A stretch of 37,739 bases of DNA from a bacterium HR30 (GTDB lineage Bacteria; Desulfobacterota; Binatia; HRBIN30). Where the stretch lies: NCBI GenBank assembly GCA_002898795.1, contig BEIG01000023.1:1-37739 (forward strand), read 5' to 3'. The translations under genes and the position numbers were made by a program. The notes under the pieces are model-generated. The model made no database searches. It was not told the DNA's origin and saw nothing but the letters and a program-made list of their open reading frames with translations. Below are positions 1-8,089 of this stretch, one piece after another (the first letter of the stretch is position 1; each line of letters opens with the position of its first letter).

Positions 1-2534
1 CGGATTCGAATATCACCCTCGCGATACGTTCCCGGCCCTACGACAACCGTCACTCCCGCTACGGCAACGTCGAGAGCATCGCGAATGGTGCCCAATGCTG
101 AAGACGGGCTGCGACCATCATTGACGTCTGACCCTCCGGCCCGCACGAACACCGGCATAAACGGGGTTGGCACCGTGCGCGCCAACGAGCTCTCGGCGAG
201 CTCGTAATGAAACCCCGCATCGGCGCGTCCCGAGTCTTTTCCGCCATCGAGGGCCGTCGTGCCGCCACTCACCCCGAGGGTTTCCGCCAAATCCGAAGCC
301 GCATCGACAGCCGGGCTGTTTCTCGGTTGCCCCGTGCGCCGGTGCGCCAAGCGAAAATCGTCATCTCGAAAACCTTCTTCACCCAGAATTCCATCCGGCC
401 CAGCGGGATCGATAAACAGCGGTGGTTCCTGGATGTCAAAGCCGTTTCGGCGGGTACCTGCCGCATAACCATCTGCATTCACGTTAAAGCCCGAGATGAA
501 GTTCCTCATCGCAGAGCGTGCGACCGCCACACCTCCCCCTTCGTTTCCTGCGATGATGTTGTTCAACACCTGCCCCCCCTCGATCACGCTGGAATCTGTT
601 GGCGGCCCGTCGATGCGCAACCCCCGCAAGCCGTTTCCGTAAAGGGTGTTAAAGACCACGGTGGTTCTCGTGCTCAGCTCTCCTCCCACGCCGATCCCCA
701 ACCCCTCGCCACGGTTAGCGTAAACGAGGTTGTTGCCTACAAATAGGCGGTCCGTCGCGCGAAGAATGATTCCGGACTGACGATTACTGAACACTCGATT
801 GTTCACCAAAGAACCCGCAAGAGCCCCCCGAATGAAAATGCCATCGGCCTGGTGCATACCTACGGTGTTGTTCACAAGTTCGATCCACGGTAGAGCCTGG
901 CCGTCCACGGAAATGCCCGGACCACCGGAATCCAAAACCTCGAGATCGGATAGGGTGACGCTTCCTCCGGCCCAGATCTTGATGCCTCCGCCCCCGAGCA
1001 CGTTCCACCTGCCGGATGCAATGCGAATCGAACGTGCGCCCCGGTCGGTCTCGCTTCCGATGACCAAACCAGTGCCCCCCAGCCGAGCGATTTCCGTCCG
1101 GCGGATTTCCACTCGGTCCACCTCGCGCAAATTCAGTCCGGAACCTCCACCATCCCGTATTGTCGCGCCAAAGATGCGCACTGCCGCTGCTCCGCGGACA
1201 GAGACCCCAACGCCACTCGCGCCGGTGACCTCTCCTATCGCGATCCGAACTGACTGAAGTGGCACAGCCCCTGCGTTCACCACAATCCCACCGCCGCTGG
1301 CCACTGTCACCACATTCCCTCTCAAGTCGGCGGACTCACCTCCATTCATCAAAAGTCCGCTTCCGAGAATACTTCCGAGCCAATTCCCCACTGCGGTAAC
1401 GCTCCTCACAGACTCGAACCGAATGCCGTTGCTGCCGCAGCTCAAACCCCGGTTGCCCATTACCGTCGCAGCCGCAGCGTCCCGAACGAAGAAACAGGCA
1501 CCCGCCGCTCCCTCCACATGATTGTTGCTGGCCAGGAGACTTAGTGGCCGTTCGCCAGCAGCTTCGATCGAAATCCCGGCACCCCCTTGCGAACTTGGAC
1601 CAACCAGTCGGTTCTCTTGCAGCCTGACTTCCCCGAAGCCAGCCACTGCAAATACCGTCTTATCGCTTCCTTCGGCCTGGTTGCCTTCGATGACAACGTC
1701 ACTGACCGGTTCCGCTACGCCGGCACTTAGGGCCTGCTCTCCGTTGGCCGCAAAAACGTTATCCCGCACTTCAATCAGCGTGGCAGCACGCAGCAGAATC
1801 CCGCCCCCTTGGTTGCCGCGCACCTGGTTGGCGACAAGATTGCCGGCCTGCACAAACCTCAGAAACACCCCGGGCCCTGCGTTACCTTCGATCCGGTTGT
1901 TGGAAAGCAGGATTGTCGTGGTCAGCCCGTCTCCTTCAACAGAAACCCCTCCGGTTGCGTTTTGCCGAACTTCGCATTCCTCGATTTGCACACTGCCGCC
2001 AACGCCGCGCAGGTCGATGCCCCTCTTTGCGCTCCCGCGCACCAATACACGGCGGATCGTGATTCCAACACTGGCAGTGCCATCCGGACTCGCTCGCACC
2101 TGAATGCCAGCATCGCTGCCGCCCTCGATTTGAAAATCCGCAATCTCCACGAAACGCTTACCAAGAAGAAGAAAGGCAGTCGTCGCTGGGGGGCTGACAA
2201 CGATACGCACTGGGCCAGGGGCGTCGCCGGTAACTTGGCCGCTAGGATCCCCTCGAAAAGTAACCGGACGACCACGAATTCCGCTTCGTGCTGGACCAAT
2301 GTCTCCCTCTTCGTAAGTTCCAGGGCCGACAATCACCGTATCCCCTGGGTTAAAAATCTTCGCCGCGGCAGCCCGAATTGTTCTCAACGCAGTCGCGGGT
2401 GATCGTCCGTCGGCGTTGTCATTTCCAGAAACTCGAACGAAAAACGTTTCGCCCCTCGCGACTGGAAGCAAGAACACAACGGAAATCGCTACGGCCAACG
2501 CCGCACGTGCAGGCACCAGCACTAGCCACTGCAT
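1..2534 (-). CDS. Secreted right-handed beta-helix repeat protein, 3' end beyond the window
   Basis: The minus strand is open from an ATG at 2534 to the left edge (844 codons, no stop); I followed the frame by hand. The N-terminus looks like a Sec signal peptide (hydrophobic residues about 10-26, then VARG before ETFFV). The body is rich in Asn/Gly turns of the type NNxxxGNxGxGIxL, typical of right-handed parallel beta-helix (pectate-lyase-like or NosD-like) proteins. The motif FVRxxGxDxxDGRSP, then TVxVGPGTYxEGDI, occurs near residue 31 and again near residue 780, so a second module begins just before the edge. Residues about 690-770 resemble the closing cap of such proteins (PLFIDP, DFRL, SPAVDA, DxGFHYE). 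It lies 38 bases after the DUF5989 gene. Role is inferred: a surface or secreted polysaccharide-binding protein, lyase or epimerase. No catalytic residues were identified. Family confident, activity unknown. Confidence 0.85.
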   Translation of the reverse strand, partial: MQWLVLVPARAALAVAISVVFLLPVARGETFFVRVSGNDNADGRSPATALRTIRAAAAKIFNPGDTVIVGPGTYEEGDIGPARSGIRGRPVTFRGDPSGQVTGDAPGPVRIVVSPPATTAFLLLGKRFVEIADFQIEGGSDAGIQVRASPDGTASVGITIRRVLVRGSAKRGIDLRGVGGSVQIEECEVRQNATGGVSVEGDGLTTTILLSNNRIEGNAGPGVFLRFVQAGNLVANQVRGNQGGGILLRAATLIEVRDNVFAANGEQALSAGVAEPVSDVVIEGNQAEGSDKTVFAVAGFGEVRLQENRLVGPSSQGGAGISIEAAGERPLSLLASNNHVEGAAGACFFVRDAAAATVMGNRGLSCGSNGIRFESVRSVTAVGNWLGSILGSGLLMNGGESADLRGNVVTVASGGGIVVNAGAVPLQSVRIAIGEVTGASGVGVSVRGAAAVRIFGATIRDGGGSGLNLREVDRVEIRRTEIARLGGTGLVIGSETDRGARSIRIASGRWNVLGGGGIKIWAGGSVTLSDLEVLDSGGPGISVDGQALPWIELVNNTVGMHQADGIFIRGALAGSLVNNRVFSNRQSGIILRATDRLFVGNNLVYANRGEGLGIGVGGELSTRTTVVFNTLYGNGLRGLRIDGPPTDSSVIEGGQVLNNIIAGNEGGGVAVARSAMRNFISGFNVNADGYAAGTRRNGFDIQEPPLFIDPAGPDGILGEEGFRDDDFRLAHRRTGQPRNSPAVDAASDLAETLGVSGGTTALDGGKDSGRADAGFHYELAESSLARTVPTPFMPVFVRAGGSDVNDGRSPSSALGTIRDALDVAVAGVTVVVGPGTYREGDIRI

Positions 2535-2572
2535 GGGCGAACGGTTCGAACGGAGCTCGGTTGAGGACGCGG

Positions 2573-2752
2573 CTAGAACAGCGTGTAGATAAACGGGCCT
2601 AGCGCGGAGCTGTGCGCGGTAACCATTAACCCACCGAACGCGAGCAGCACCAACACCATGGGGATGAGCCACCAGAGCTTGCGCTCCCACAAGAAGGCCA
2701 GCAGTTCGCCAGCGATTCCCAGCCTACTTCTGAATCCGGACAAGAACCTCAT
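2573..2752 (-). CDS. DUF5989-family small membrane protein
   Basis: A 59-residue protein from the ATG at 2752, with one strong transmembrane helix (WWLIPMVLVLLAFGGLMV) and the family's characteristic end, SALGPFIYTLF. An upstream start at 2791 adds 13 Ser/Arg-rich residues but overlaps the preceding gene by 23 bases. The ATG at 2752 leaves a 16-base gap and fits the roughly 50-residue family length, so I prefer it. DUF5989 proteins have no assigned activity but often sit beside NodU-type carbamoyltransferases and SGNH hydrolases in polysaccharide clusters, exactly the arrangement here. Probably an inner-membrane accessory of that modification cassette; the usual SxtJ-like membrane partner is not seen between these genes. 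Confidence 0.8.
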   Translation of the reverse strand: MRFLSGFRSRLGIAGELLAFLWERKLWWLIPMVLVLLAFGGLMVTAHSSALGPFIYTLF

Positions 2753-2768
2753 GTTGGATGGACTTCTT

Positions 2769-3944
2769 CTACGAGAGGGGGAAATTTGCAAGTAGGAACT
2801 TCCTCACTTCTTCTGCTGCAATTCTGTGTCCCTCTTCGGTCCAGTGACCGTCGTACCAAAAATGCAATGGCGCTCGGCTCTTCTCAGCAGCAGCACGAAA
2901 CGCCGGAGTCAAACGCAAACAGGGCACCTGGTGAGCTGCACACCATTCTCCCACCCATCGTTCCGGCTGTTCCAAGTCGAACTCCTTTTCTTTCGCTGCA
3001 GGGTAGGTAGCAAGAATGCGTTCCCACGCGCCCGGATTCACCTGTTCCCGCCCGGCGGCGATCACGATGCCAAAGCGCGCCCCCATCCCCTGAACGACTT
3101 GCGCAGTTGCTTTGAGCAGGCCCTCCGTTCGGCGCCAAGCATCGAGCCATTCTTCCGGTGGAGGCACCTGGTACACTCCGAAATCCACCGGTAGCCCATC
3201 GCGCATTGCTGGCGCCCGCGGGGCAGGCAGTCGTACTAGCCCGAGCCGCTCGAATGCTTGCATCCAAGAAGGTCGTCGCGTCACTAGAAGCTGCCGGAAA
3301 AACGCATAGGCCTTCGATCGACCGAGCAGTCCGCGGTTCACCCGCACCTCAGGCTTTTTCGATCCAACGGACAGCAGCTCGCCATTTTCGGCGTAGACCG
3401 GAGGCAAGGTATCTTCCAGGGTCGGGGAGTTATTCTTGATATCGTTTCCCGGGTAAAAATGGAGCAACACGATGTCGGGCTGGTATTTGCTCCCTTCTTC
3501 TTGGAGCCAAAGAAACTCGCTTGCCGTTCCCCAGCCGCTGACACCCGCCGAAATCACCTCCACCCGACGGTTCGCACCCACACCTTCGAGCAGTCGTTCC
3601 AAACGGCGGGTGAACACGTCATCCAGGCGCACGTGCATCGCTTCGACAAAGGAGTCTCCTACCACCAAGATCCGCAACACTCCTGGGGGTTTTGCGTACG
3701 TGCGCGGAAGGTCCCGGAGTCCTTGTTGGTTAATCTCCACGGGGACAACAAACTCGCGCTCCTCCTGCGTCCACCACCCCCGTTTCCCTGCCTTGAGTCG
3801 CACCCCGGTTCTCGAATCGGGCTCCCAGAAGCGGTCTGGAACCAAGTGAAGCACGCGCACACCTAGTTCCACTAGGATGAACGCAACCACGAGGCCGACT
3901 AGGGCAAGCCCCAGACCAGCGAGCACTTCCAATCGTCTATTCAC
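2769..3944 (-). CDS. Membrane-anchored SGNH/GDSL-type hydrolase
   Basis: A 391-residue protein. Residues about 7-30 form a single N-terminal transmembrane anchor, placing the rest in the periplasm. SGNH blocks are visible: VVGDSF (block I nucleophile Ser), a GxND-type block in HFYPGNDIKNN, and the C-terminal WYDGHWTEEGH giving the Asp-His pair. The gene starts with GTG at 3944, overlapping the TGA of the carbamoyltransferase by 4 bases, so translational coupling is likely. The family includes O-acetyl esterases and acyl-transfer enzymes acting on cell-surface sugars. Here it probably trims or adds an ester substituent on the exported glycan, but the substrate cannot be read from sequence. Confidence 0.88.
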   Translation of the reverse strand: MNRRLEVLAGLGLALVGLVVAFILVELGVRVLHLVPDRFWEPDSRTGVRLKAGKRGWWTQEEREFVVPVEINQQGLRDLPRTYAKPPGVLRILVVGDSFVEAMHVRLDDVFTRRLERLLEGVGANRRVEVISAGVSGWGTASEFLWLQEEGSKYQPDIVLLHFYPGNDIKNNSPTLEDTLPPVYAENGELLSVGSKKPEVRVNRGLLGRSKAYAFFRQLLVTRRPSWMQAFERLGLVRLPAPRAPAMRDGLPVDFGVYQVPPPEEWLDAWRRTEGLLKATAQVVQGMGARFGIVIAAGREQVNPGAWERILATYPAAKEKEFDLEQPERWVGEWCAAHQVPCLRLTPAFRAAAEKSRAPLHFWYDGHWTEEGHRIAAEEVRKFLLANFPLS

Positions 3945-5719
3945 GGCTTGCGGATCACGGTGTGGCCAAGCACCAGCGCGTCCATGCCGCTGCGAGCGAA
4001 GGTTTGGAACGCGTTCTGGGGTGAGGTCACGATGGGCTCACCTTTAAGGTTGAATGAAGTGTTCATGACCACGGGCACACCAGTGGCTTGCCCGAAACGC
4101 TCGATGAGCCGGTAGTACAAAGGGCTTTCCGAGCGATGGACGGCTTGCAACCGCGCCGAATGATCGACATGGGTGATCGCTGGCACTACCGCGCCCTGCC
4201 CGTCTTTGACCGGGACAACGTACAGCATAAACCGCGCAGGATAATGTCGGGGTGTGTCGGGTAAGTCGAAAAAACGCTCCGCATGTTCGGCTAAGACCGA
4301 GGGAGCAAACGGACGAAATGGCTCGCGGAATTTGATCTTGACGTTGACGATTTCCTTCATGTCGGCCCGTCGTGGGTCCGCCAGAATACTGCGCGCTCCC
4401 AATGCCCGTGGTCCCCATTCGAACCGACCCTGAAACCAACCAATCACATGGCCGGCCAAAAGCTCCTCCACGACGGCGTCAAGCAACCGATCCTCGTCGT
4501 CATATGTGGAGAACGGCATGCCACACTGGCGCGCAAAGTCATCCATTTCGCCCACAGTAAATTCCCGGCCCCAGTAGGCATGCCGCATCACAAAGGACCG
4601 CGGTCGCCCCAGCACCTGGTGCTGTGCGTACAATGCGGCCCCTAAGGCCCCACCACCGTCTCCCGCCGCCGGTTGAACGAACACCTCTTTGATCGGAGTT
4701 TCCCGAATAATTCGCCCATTGGCCACGCTGTTCAACGCGACACCTCCAGCCATGCACAAGCGATCAAGCCCCGTTTGGCGGTGGAGTTCCCGGACCATGG
4801 TCAGGACAATGTCCTCTGTGACCTTCTGAATGCTCGCGGCTACGTCGGCATAGTACTGGTTTTTCTCGGCCATTTCGCGGTAATTTGTCGGTTTCGGCTC
4901 GAAATACGAGGGGTAGCCAGAGCGCTCCGTAAAAAAATGCCACGACGGATCGCGCGGTTCCCCAAATAGGTCGACAAATTTCTGGTTGAAGGTCTGCGTC
5001 GACGAGTGATGGAAGGAGAAGTAACTCATGTCCAGCCAAACGCCACCATCCGGGTCGAGCCGGACCAACTTGTAGACCTTGTCCACGTACTTGGGCTCTC
5101 CGTAGGGAGCCATCCCCATGACCTTGTATTCGCCCTCGTTCACCTCGAACCCGAGAAACGCGGTGAACGCGCTGTACAACAAGCCCACAGAATGCGGAAA
5201 GTGGATTTCCCGCAAGAGACGAATGGAGTTCCCCTTGCCAACTCCCATGGTTGCCGTGGCCCACTCGCCAACGCCGTCCACAGTGAGGATCGCCGCCTCT
5301 TCAAATGGCGAGCAAAAAAACGCGCTCGCAGCATGCGACAAGTGGTGTTCGCTGAACAGAATCTTGTCGGAGGCGATTCCCAATTCCGAGCGGATTAAAT
5401 TTTTGACCCAGAGCTTGTCCAACAGCCACGTGCTCATGGCGTCGCCAAAGACCCTCCAGCTTTTCGGGGCAGCCTGCAGTGCTGTCATCAAGATCCGCTC
5501 GAACTTGACGAACGGCTTCTCGTAAAACACAACGTAGTCCAAGTCCTCAGCACGCAAGCCAGCCTGCGTAAGGCAGAACTGAATGGCCAAGCGAGGGAAA
5601 TCGGAATCGTGCTTCTTGCGGCTAAAGCGTTCTTCCTCGGCTGCAGCGACCAGTTGCCCGTCTACCAGCAGCGCAGCCGCAGCGTCGTGATAAAAGCAGG
5701 AAATGCCTAGGATTTTCAT
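3941..5719 (-). CDS. NodU/CmcH-family carbamoyltransferase
   Basis: A 592-residue protein, full length for the family. It begins ILGISCFYHDAAAALL and carries AAAEEERFSRKKHDSDFP, both family hallmarks. The histidine motif SEHHLSHAASAF (about residues 124-135) is the metal-binding site of the Kae1-like domain, and MAGGVALNSVANG lies further on. The C-terminal part (FQGRFEWGPRALGARSI, FRPFAPSV, NTSFNLKGEPIV) is the YrdC-like carbamoylation domain. It should transfer carbamoyl from carbamoyl phosphate, via carbamoyl-AMP, to a sugar hydroxyl in the cytoplasm. The ATG at 5719 overlaps the TGA of the upstream glycosyltransferase by 4 bases (ATGA). Family assignment is very secure; the acceptor sugar is unknown. 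Confidence 0.95.
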   Translation of the reverse strand: MKILGISCFYHDAAAALLVDGQLVAAAEEERFSRKKHDSDFPRLAIQFCLTQAGLRAEDLDYVVFYEKPFVKFERILMTALQAAPKSWRVFGDAMSTWLLDKLWVKNLIRSELGIASDKILFSEHHLSHAASAFFCSPFEEAAILTVDGVGEWATATMGVGKGNSIRLLREIHFPHSVGLLYSAFTAFLGFEVNEGEYKVMGMAPYGEPKYVDKVYKLVRLDPDGGVWLDMSYFSFHHSSTQTFNQKFVDLFGEPRDPSWHFFTERSGYPSYFEPKPTNYREMAEKNQYYADVAASIQKVTEDIVLTMVRELHRQTGLDRLCMAGGVALNSVANGRIIRETPIKEVFVQPAAGDGGGALGAALYAQHQVLGRPRSFVMRHAYWGREFTVGEMDDFARQCGMPFSTYDDEDRLLDAVVEELLAGHVIGWFQGRFEWGPRALGARSILADPRRADMKEIVNVKIKFREPFRPFAPSVLAEHAERFFDLPDTPRHYPARFMLYVVPVKDGQGAVVPAITHVDHSARLQAVHRSESPLYYRLIERFGQATGVPVVMNTSFNLKGEPIVTSPQNAFQTFARSGMDALVLGHTVIRKP

Positions 5720-6954
5720 CCGTTACGACTCTCCTCTAAAACAGCACGGTATAAGCGGTCAAACTCTTCTACGTGACGAGCCAAGCTAAATCGCTGCGTC
5801 GCCCACGTTTTTGCCCGCTCTCCCATAGCTTGTCGAGCATCCGGGCTGCCTAGCAGTGTGGCAATTGCATCTGCCAGAGCCCCTGCTTGACCTGGTGGAA
5901 CCAGTAAGCCCGTTTGACCGTGCTCAATCAGTTCTGGAACTCCGCCAGCGTCTGTCGCAACCACGGGTTTACCGCTCATCATGCCCTCGAGGATGACGCG
6001 TCCGAAGGGCTCAGGTCGAACCGACGTATGAACAAGAACGTCGAGTGCGTTGACGATGTCGGCTACATCCGTGCGAAAGCCGGTCACGACTAGCCGATCA
6101 CTCACACCCAGCTCCTTTGCCCGCTCGAGCAGCGCTTGAAAGTAACGGTCGCCGGCGCGGTGCACGCCACCGACAATCACTCCGCGAACGTCCGGAACAC
6201 GAGACACGAGTTGAGCTAACGCTTCCACCAGTACGATTTGCCCCTTCCACTCCTGAACGTTGCCCACAACGCCGATGAGCGGAGCTCCTTCAGGCACACC
6301 CAGTTCGGCACGTACTGCTGCAGCAGGGCGCCGCGGGGTGAAATCGACCGGATCGAGGGCGTCGTAAATCACAACCCCTCGGCGAGACACTACGCCATTC
6401 TGCTTGCAGTGGTCCAAAACAGCCTTGGTCATGCAAACCAGAGCTGACACCCGCCGGGCCAGCCAGCGCTCCCGTGCGCTGTACTTTTCAAAGCCCTTGA
6501 TGTGACACACCGTTGGAATGTTCAGCACCGAGCACGCAAACAGCGCGTCAAAGTTTGCCCGAAGCCCGTTCCCAACGTGGACCAAGTCGGGGCGAAAGGC
6601 GCGCAGCACTCGTACGCAGCCCAGGGCCGCGGGTAAGTCTTCCACCAGCGTGCCCGCGGCAATCCGCAAATCATGCATAGCTGAGCGCAACAACCCCACC
6701 CGGCGTATCGCGTGGTAGCTATCGAGGGTCTGCAAGGCGTGCTTCTTCGGCAGCCGTCGGCGCGAGAGGTGATACACCGGCACACCCAAAGCAGAAAGGT
6801 CGGCCTCGATCGTCTTTGGCTCGTACAAGGCCATGGCAAACTTGTAGCGCGTCCGGTCGAATCCACGGATCATGTGGTAGAGGCCGGTCAGCGACCCACC
6901 GACTACACCGCCGCTGGATGCCTCCACGACCAGTACGCGCACGATGTCACCCAT
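5716..6954 (-). CDS. Family 4-type glycosyltransferase
   Basis: GT-B fold transferase of about 412 residues from the ATG at 6954. An upstream start at 6981 would add nine unremarkable residues. The N-terminal Rossmann half has VVEASSGGVVGGSLTGLYHM, the usual acceptor loop. The C-terminal half has VGNVQEWKGQ and the donor-binding motif EPFGRVILEGMMSGKPVVA with both glutamates of the E-x7-E signature, followed by DAGGVPELI. A cytoplasmic, membrane-associated enzyme adding one sugar to the lipid-linked repeat. Its ATG overlaps, in another frame, a TGA at 6947-6949 that ends the reading frame extending the kinase gene upstream. This suggests the two were once coupled. Confidence 0.92.
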   Translation of the reverse strand: MGDIVRVLVVEASSGGVVGGSLTGLYHMIRGFDRTRYKFAMALYEPKTIEADLSALGVPVYHLSRRRLPKKHALQTLDSYHAIRRVGLLRSAMHDLRIAAGTLVEDLPAALGCVRVLRAFRPDLVHVGNGLRANFDALFACSVLNIPTVCHIKGFEKYSARERWLARRVSALVCMTKAVLDHCKQNGVVSRRGVVIYDALDPVDFTPRRPAAAVRAELGVPEGAPLIGVVGNVQEWKGQIVLVEALAQLVSRVPDVRGVIVGGVHRAGDRYFQALLERAKELGVSDRLVVTGFRTDVADIVNALDVLVHTSVRPEPFGRVILEGMMSGKPVVATDAGGVPELIEHGQTGLLVPPGQAGALADAIATLLGSPDARQAMGERAKTWATQRFSLARHVEEFDRLYRAVLEESRNG

Positions 6955-7111
6955 GCTCTCGCACTGATTTCTTGGCTGCACACAGCAAATCCATCAACTG
7001 GCCAACGACGCTGTCGCTCTCCGCTTGGGCCGGCACCTCGATCTCGAATGACGGTACAGTGCTGGTAAGCGCTGCCACTGCCTGCTCCCGACGCGACACC
7101 AAACCTATCGG
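6947..7111 (-). pseudogene. Cut-off C-terminal part of the HPr-kinase-like gene
   Basis: Directly after the TGA at 7112-7114 the same frame stays open for 54 codons, to a TGA at 6947-6949 that overlaps the start of the next gene. The encoded segment contains LVSRREQAVAALTSTVP, then SFEIEVPA and VVGQLMDLL. This is the helix, strand, helix ending I would expect at the C-terminus of HPr-kinase-related ATPases. I read it as the original end of that protein, separated by a nonsense change (for example CGA to TGA) or produced by readthrough. GTG at 7099 or TTG at 7102 could start it separately, but no good ribosome-binding site is seen. Confidence 0.65.
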
Positions 7112-8080
7112 TCACAGTTGCTCCCACGTAGCAGCCAACGCGTAATAGCGCCGCAGATCGTTCACCATCAGATTGGCCGCGCTCAGACGAGACCAAGCTT
7201 CCTGCGATGACATTTGCCGGGAGCGCCATTGCGAACCGCGCCGCGGAAACACGAGCAGCGCGGGTGAAGCCTCGAGTTGAAGTTTTGCCGGTACGACGTG
7301 ATGCCCCACCCTTTCGAGCATGTAACGATGGTCAATCGGGCATAAAATCTCCGTCCTTGCGCCAAGCCAGCGCAGCGCGGGCCGATCTAGAAGAATTGGT
7401 TCGGGTACGGCCAGAACTTTCGAACCTTCCAAGAGCACGAAGCTATCGGAAAGGAGCTTGTTTCCGTTCTGTGCTGCAAGCGCCGTACTGATGGTTGACT
7501 TGCCCACACCGCTAGCTCCCGCAAGCAGCACTGCGCCGTGGGGCGTGGCTACCGCAGCCGCATGAATCGGATGGCGCCCAAAGTCCACCTCGCCCCTCCA
7601 CCACAAGGGGTAATACACCATGTAGCTCAGCAGCGTGGGGAAGCGGCGTCGCTCAAAATCGTGCACACGCCGGCCGAGCCACCGTCTCCGCAGGTAATCT
7701 GTGAGGGCACGATTCCCTAGCCGAAAGAAAAATGTGCCATCCAAACTCAGCGATCCGTCCTCCTGGGCCTGAAGATGCAACACCAGGTCGCGAAGGTCGT
7801 CCACACGGAACCACAACAACTCCCGTTCGTTCACGTAGAGATCTCGGTCCACCCGGGGCCACTCCGCCGTTGCCCTGCCCCAACGAGCGCGGGGCCATGG
7901 TTGACCGCTTACCCAATGTAGTACCGAGGTCACTCGCACTTCTACCGCCGCTTCCTGGCCGCGGCCGCTCTCCAGCAACGGAGCCAGATGCAACTGGGCA
8001 TACCGATGCAACTCCTCCCAATCGGTACGGAAGCGAAAGGAAATGCCCTGCAATGCTCCAATCAGTTCCCCAGGATGCAT
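7112..8080 (-). CDS. HPr-kinase-related P-loop protein, interrupted by in-frame TGA
   Basis: A 322-residue protein whose core carries the P-loop LLAGASGVGKSTIS, the Walker A form of HPr serine kinase/phosphorylase (HprK) and its bacterial relatives. It is followed by DSFVLLEG and HDFERRRFPT-type helices. Family members phosphorylate a serine on a small partner or a metabolite. In polysaccharide clusters such proteins often sit with a PqqD-like protein and a nucleotidyltransferase, neither of which is seen here. The ATG at 8080 lies 9 bases after the flippase stop. The frame ends in WEQL-TGA, but coding-like sequence continues in the same frame to 6947 (listed separately), so the protein is probably truncated by about 54 residues or made whole by readthrough. 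Function in this locus is unknown. Confidence 0.8.
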   Translation of the reverse strand: MHPGELIGALQGISFRFRTDWEELHRYAQLHLAPLLESGRGQEAAVEVRVTSVLHWVSGQPWPRARWGRATAEWPRVDRDLYVNERELLWFRVDDLRDLVLHLQAQEDGSLSLDGTFFFRLGNRALTDYLRRRWLGRRVHDFERRRFPTLLSYMVYYPLWWRGEVDFGRHPIHAAAVATPHGAVLLAGASGVGKSTISTALAAQNGNKLLSDSFVLLEGSKVLAVPEPILLDRPALRWLGARTEILCPIDHRYMLERVGHHVVPAKLQLEASPALLVFPRRGSQWRSRQMSSQEAWSRLSAANLMVNDLRRYYALAATWEQL

Positions 8081-8089
8081 GTGTGAAGA

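Noticed and set aside
207-2402. Several long plus-strand frames (for example 207-746, 1522-2103, 1809-2402)
   Set aside because: They are antisense to the beta-helix reading frame, which is continuously open, has a signal peptide and shows repeat structure; the plus-strand products have no recognisable family.
7112-7114. Selenocysteine or a reassigned TGA codon in the HPr-kinase-like gene
   Set aside because: TGA serves as the normal stop in many genes of this window, the family has no known selenocysteine at this site, and I see no SECIS-like hairpin following it; mutation or readthrough is simpler.
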